From the NCBI GenBank assembly GCA_964023205.1, contig OZ026840.1:30110199-30174198 (forward strand): DNA of 64,000 nt. The letters run 5' to 3'. The notes under the pieces are model-generated. The model saw nothing but the letters and a program-made list of their open reading frames with translations. It searched no databases and was not told where the DNA came from. Below are positions 59,501 through 64,000 of this stretch, in pieces (the stretch's first letter is position 1; each line of letters begins with the position of its first letter). The translations under genes and the position numbers were made by a program. This DNA is from Lutraria lutraria (Eukaryota > Mollusca > Bivalvia > Venerida > Mactridae).

Positions 59501-60625
59501 CTTAAAGTTGAGAGCTAGGGTTCGAGTATCGAAATTTGAGAGCTAAAATATGAGTGCTGATATTTGAGAGCTAGGATTTGAGTGCTGAGATTTGAGAGTC
59601 AAGATTTGAGTGCTAAGATCTTGGAGCTAAGGTATGAGTGCTGAGATTTGAGAGCTAGAATTTGAGTGCAGAGTTTAGAGCCAGGATTTGAGTACTGAGA
59701 TTTGAGAGCCAAGATTTGAGTGCTAAGATCTGGGAGCTAAGGTATGAGTGCTGAGATTTGAGAGCTAGAATTTGAGTGCAGAGTTTAGAGCCAGGATTTG
59801 AGTACTGAGATTTGAGAGACAAGATTTGAGTGCTAAGATCTGGGAGCTAAGGTATGAGTGCTGAGATTTGAGAGCTAGGATTGGAGTGCAGAGTTTAGAG
59901 CCAGGATTTGAGTACTGAGATTTGAGAGCCAAGATTTGAGTGCTAAGATCTGGGAGCTAAGTTATGAGTGCTGAGATCTGAGAGCTAGGATTTGAGTGCA
60001 GAGCTTAGAGCCAGGATTTGAGTACTGAGATTTGAGAGCCAATATTTGAGTGCTTAGACCTGGGAGCTAAGGTATGAGTGCTGAGATTTGAGAGCTAGGA
60101 TTTGAGTGCAGAGTTTAGAGCCAGGATTTGAGTACTGAGATTTGAGAGTCAAGATTTGAGTGCTAAGATCTTGGAGCTAAGGTATGAGTGCTGAGATTTG
60201 AGAGCTAGAATTTGAGTGCAGAGTTTAGAGCCAGGATTTGAGTACTGAGATTTGAGAGCCAAGATTTGAGTGCTAAGATCTGGGAGCTAAGGTATGAGTG
60301 CTGAGATTTGAGAGCTAGAATTTGAGTGCAGAGTTTAGAGCCAGGATTTGAGTACTGAGATTTGAGAGCCAAGATTTGAGTGCTAAGATCTGGGAGCTAA
60401 GGTATGAGTGCTGAGATTTGAGAGCTAGGATTGGAGTGCAGAGTTTAGAGCCAGGATTTGAGTACTGAGATTTGAGAGCCAAGATTTGAGTGCTAAGATC
60501 TGGGAGCTAAGGTATGAGTGCTGAGATTTGAGAGCTATAATTTGAGTGTGGAGATTTTAAGTCAGCATTTGAGTAGTGAGATTTGAGAGCTGGGGTTTGA
60601 GTGCAGAGAGTTTGAATGTTCGAGA
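59501..60625. repeat. 110-bp higher-order repeat built of four ~28-bp subunits, 9 copies
   Basis: tttgagagcc(/tc/ac)aagatttgag recurs at 59591, 59701, 59811, 59921, 60031, 60141, 60251, 60361 and 60471, exactly 110 bp apart. Within each unit four diverged subunits of 27-28 bp share gagatttgagagct-like cores. This is satellite-like higher-order organisation. Confidence 0.92.
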
Positions 60626-63600
60626 TTCAAGCTATTTTGATTTAAGAATGGTTATTTTACAATTAATATAGTTGACTGCTACTGCTTGTCTGTAAACACA
60701 CAAACACATTTAACGGATATAAACACGTGACATTGATTTTGTATTATACTTGATAATTTTCGTCCGCTATATAAACATATCTTTTTTATTTGTTCATTCT
60801 CTAAACGAGGAATAGCACGTTTTCTCGTGATATGCGAGAAAGTTTACACCAGCAAGATCACACACACTATCTGTCTGTACCATATTTAGATTTTATTTCA
60901 TCCGTCACAATTTGCCTGAGAACGAAATATGATTGAACATAAATTTTGCGTTTGGGGTCTATTCTGAAGTTTTATTATTTCGTTTCCAACACAGTTCGAT
61001 CTGGTTTTAACTACATGTATAACAAGAAACGAAATCATACACGATTGACGTACACAGTTGACAATTGGAAATAGAAAATAGGAGAAAGTACGGTTCCAGT
61101 TGACTCTAAACTCAACCGATTGTTATGAATCATATATCAATTTAAAGATGAAGCTCGCTGATTTCTGTACAGACAAAAAACATATACCACAAGCTTTCAC
61201 TGTTCCTAGAAAGATTATCGAAACAAACAAAAAAACTTGTTTAAATGAACTAGGGTCCGTATTTATAAAGCATCCAACATAGCGAAGGTAAATACTTGTA
61301 TAAGTGATTTTTATGAACGGGCTTAAGAAATATTTTGGTTCAGAACAATCTTAATTAAAAAGAAATGTCTTTAAAATAGACAGTCGCGAAACTTCTTTAA
61401 TGTTATTTACACTGTATTGTTTGTAAGTATGATATTTAGGCTTTAGCAAGATTGAATTCTTCGAAACATTGGAGATGAGTTACAAATACTTTGTAATTGT
61501 CAGACTTATCAACAATGTGCAATATATAGAATCTATCTTGTTTCTGTCCTGTTGGTGATTCGGTAAACAAAATAGATTTAAGATAACCTTTTAGCTACTA
61601 GTATATTAAAATAAGTCGATATTTAAGTTGCCTGAAAATAAAGCTATGACCATTTATAAATAAGACTTCATTACAAAAATAAGAAAATCTTAAATTAAGT
61701 AGTTTTATAAATACAGCCACAGAATATTAACGTTAAGTTTGGTTGTAATTCTCAAGATTATGTAACACTTCTGCGATGGTCTTATCGTTAAATAAAACGG
61801 AAACTATTATATTGTTTCTAGTTAAATGCTCATTAAAAACAGGGTTGATAGGTAGGTATTAAAAGCGTGTGGAAAATGTGAGAAAATTGATGTACTGTTC
61901 CTCCAGCTCAATGAAAGGTCAAGGGTCGCGGGGAAAATTACGGTAGGTCGGGTAACCGGAAACAAACATGTTTAGGCCTAATGCGCTAGTCATCTTTCAT
62001 GATATCACTGTCTATCACTATTCACTGATGTAAGTGAGGTCTGCATGAGTAATACATTTCTTACAAACTGAACCATGATTATACTGACTTCAGTGCTGTC
62101 AAATGTAATCGTAATTTTATTCATGTGGACTGAGACATAGAGAGCAAAAATTCCCGATTCACGAAATGTTCGAGTGTTTAATTTACCAATTTGTGCATGT
62201 CTTGTCGTTTACATCCATTTCCGAAAAATGAACGGTCCGTCCCTAACCATCGTTTTTTCTTGTCATGTTGGTAAACTAGTTACTTGAATTGCGGATGCAT
62301 AATTATTTGATTTCGTTGCCAAGGCAATAATTAATAAACAATAGAGCTGGGTTATTGATCGTTATATTGCTGTGAGTTTTTTTTTGTAATTTATATGTGT
62401 AGATAAGTATGCATTTTATAGTTGTTATTGTTGTATTTATTGTAGTTTTAATCTCACAAATAACAGGTGCCCTAGGCTATGATAAATCCGTGTAGACTTG
62501 TCTCTACACGAAAGGAAAACGGTTTATCTGAAACACGTGCTTCTGGGTAGGCGTTTTACAATACCAAATAGGGATAAAGAAATTTCTGCCTCGACCAATG
62601 ATATTTCTTATAAGCTATTCAAGGAAAGCTTGAGTGAATCATGAAATCTTTTTCGCGGGTAACCGCATTAGAGTCCAGAAAACACAAGGAACAGACGTTG
62701 GGTTTTGTTTTATAAGGAAATATGTGTTCCGTATTTCAACGTGGTATGTAATAATTATTTGTAACATTTATTTCGTTTTCGAAAAACAACAACAATGAAT
62801 GCTCATTTTTATGTTTGTATGTGTATTGTATTACTGATTAGGTTGTGAATAAGCTTGTAAAATTCCTTTTCTACCCGTTCACGTAATTTTAGGGTTATCT
62901 AATCATTTTTCGTAGATAAAGGCAATTTAACTTACACTTTTTGTAATTTATTTGTGTTACCTTGATAGGGTCAGATTAGTGGGGTAGATGTGGTTTGGTT
63001 GTAAAGGCAAGTGTCTATGTATTTAAATCAGGCCCACGAATGACATTACTTTCTGAGAGTATAGTCATAGATTGACTTTGGATAGTATTTATGTAGATGA
63101 AGATGAGATTACTTGTATTTGTGAGCCATTAAAAGTATTCTTTAAGTGTTGCCTGTTTAAAATGGTCTTATTTTAACAACATTGACAGGAAACGTTATGA
63201 TTTTATTAATACCAGAATTCGTGGACAGATTTTCTCTTAAAAAATGTTGTAAGAATAGTTTTCCATTGCTGAAAGTTCATCTGTTTATTGTTTTTCCTTG
63301 TAAGGTTGTCATCATATGCAAGATTGGTGTGAGCTTCACAGGCCTCAAGACCATTGAGTGGATGAAAAAGAGGATAATGCAGAAGGAATGACGGGGTATG
63401 TGAACCTTATAATATTCAGCCATTGTAACCGAAACTAAATATTCATTAATATTAATATTCATTAATAGTATCTGCTTTATTTGATTACATTTTGGTTAAA
63501 AGAAATAAATGAGGGGTAACCTGCACCTCGCTTATTCTAGGTCAATTTGAGAACTATTTTTTGCAGATCATTTTTGTAGCAATGTGGCTACACCTGTTTA

Positions 63601-64000
63601 AAAAAAGAATAGCATTTTGTAAAAGAAATTTGCACCAAAATGAATTGACAATAATATATAGAATCTACTTTTGGCGTGAATATTGATTTGTATATTTGTC
63701 TTTTTCTTTGGTATTATAATGAAAATATAGTATTAAGTAACATTAATGATTAGAATAATTTAGTAGGACATATGTTTCTAATAAGTACACAAATTATGAA
63801 TATCATAAGTCATGCATAAGTAGTATTAACTGTTATTATTTATGTATTTTTTTTATATTCGTAAAACATTTAAAATACTTAAATTAAGAAATGATACCTA
63901 TAGACACCTGGATATTGACTTTTCTTTCCATTTTATTTTTTTGGCTTGTCTGTTGTTCAAAGAATTTAGGTTCTTCTACTTGTTGCTTAATTATTAAACT

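Larger units (their letters stand above)
55037..64000. other. Right flank of the window
   Basis: Holds a common bivalve-style repeat (55.2 kb), the 30-bp array (56.5 kb), a candidate small exon (57.2 kb), an inverted-repeat element (57.43 kb), a Tc1/mariner relic (58.5 kb) and the 28/110-bp array (59.28-60.62 kb). From 60.63 to 64.00 kb the sequence is AT-rich and I see no gene, RNA or repeat array. Confidence 0.55.

Noticed and set aside
61100..61282. A 60-residue plus-strand frame
   Set aside because: No splice context, no recognised domain and typical chance length for this base composition.

Overview
The window is eukaryotic and most likely from a marine bivalve or related mollusc. It is AT-rich, has GT/AG introns, and is packed with tRNA-derived SINEs, small inverted-repeat elements, a LINE relic, a Tc1/mariner relic and many minisatellites. 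Only about 4% of it looks protein-coding. Species was not determined; the mollusc call is inferred from the repeat style and from remembered protein families.

The main content is one large minus-strand gene, reconstructed by hand from splice sites, reading phase and domain logic. It has twelve exons, from a signal-peptide exon at 47835-47898 to a stop at 364-366. The exons join in frame into about 820 residues: signal peptide, four PAN/Apple domains, two CUB domains, a Thr-rich stalk, one transmembrane helix and a cytoplasmic tail of about 54 residues. A tandem AATAAATAAA lies about 270 nt past the stop. Each PAN unit is a phase 1-1 cassette of 243-267 nt; the fourth PAN and the first CUB are each interrupted by an extra intron. 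The product looks like a cell-surface adhesion or recognition receptor. I know no gene name for it. The donor of exon 9 is the only uncertain join.

A second, partial minus-strand gene lies upstream. A single exon at 54828-55036 encodes a zincin-type HEYGH metallopeptidase motif. Its companion exons were not found with confidence.

The introns hold the rest. Intron 4 carries a twelve-copy array of a 64-bp hairpin element. Intron 2 carries a 2.46-kb foldback element with an 11-bp target-site duplication. Intron 1 (23.7 kb) carries two 28-bp arrays, a LINE reverse-transcriptase relic, an inverted-repeat element whose 75-bp core is amplified eleven times, and an AT-rich 24-bp array. The upstream flank carries 21-, 30-, 28- and 110-bp arrays, several SINEs and a Tc1/mariner transposase relic. 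Many long open frames here are simply these repeats read in register.
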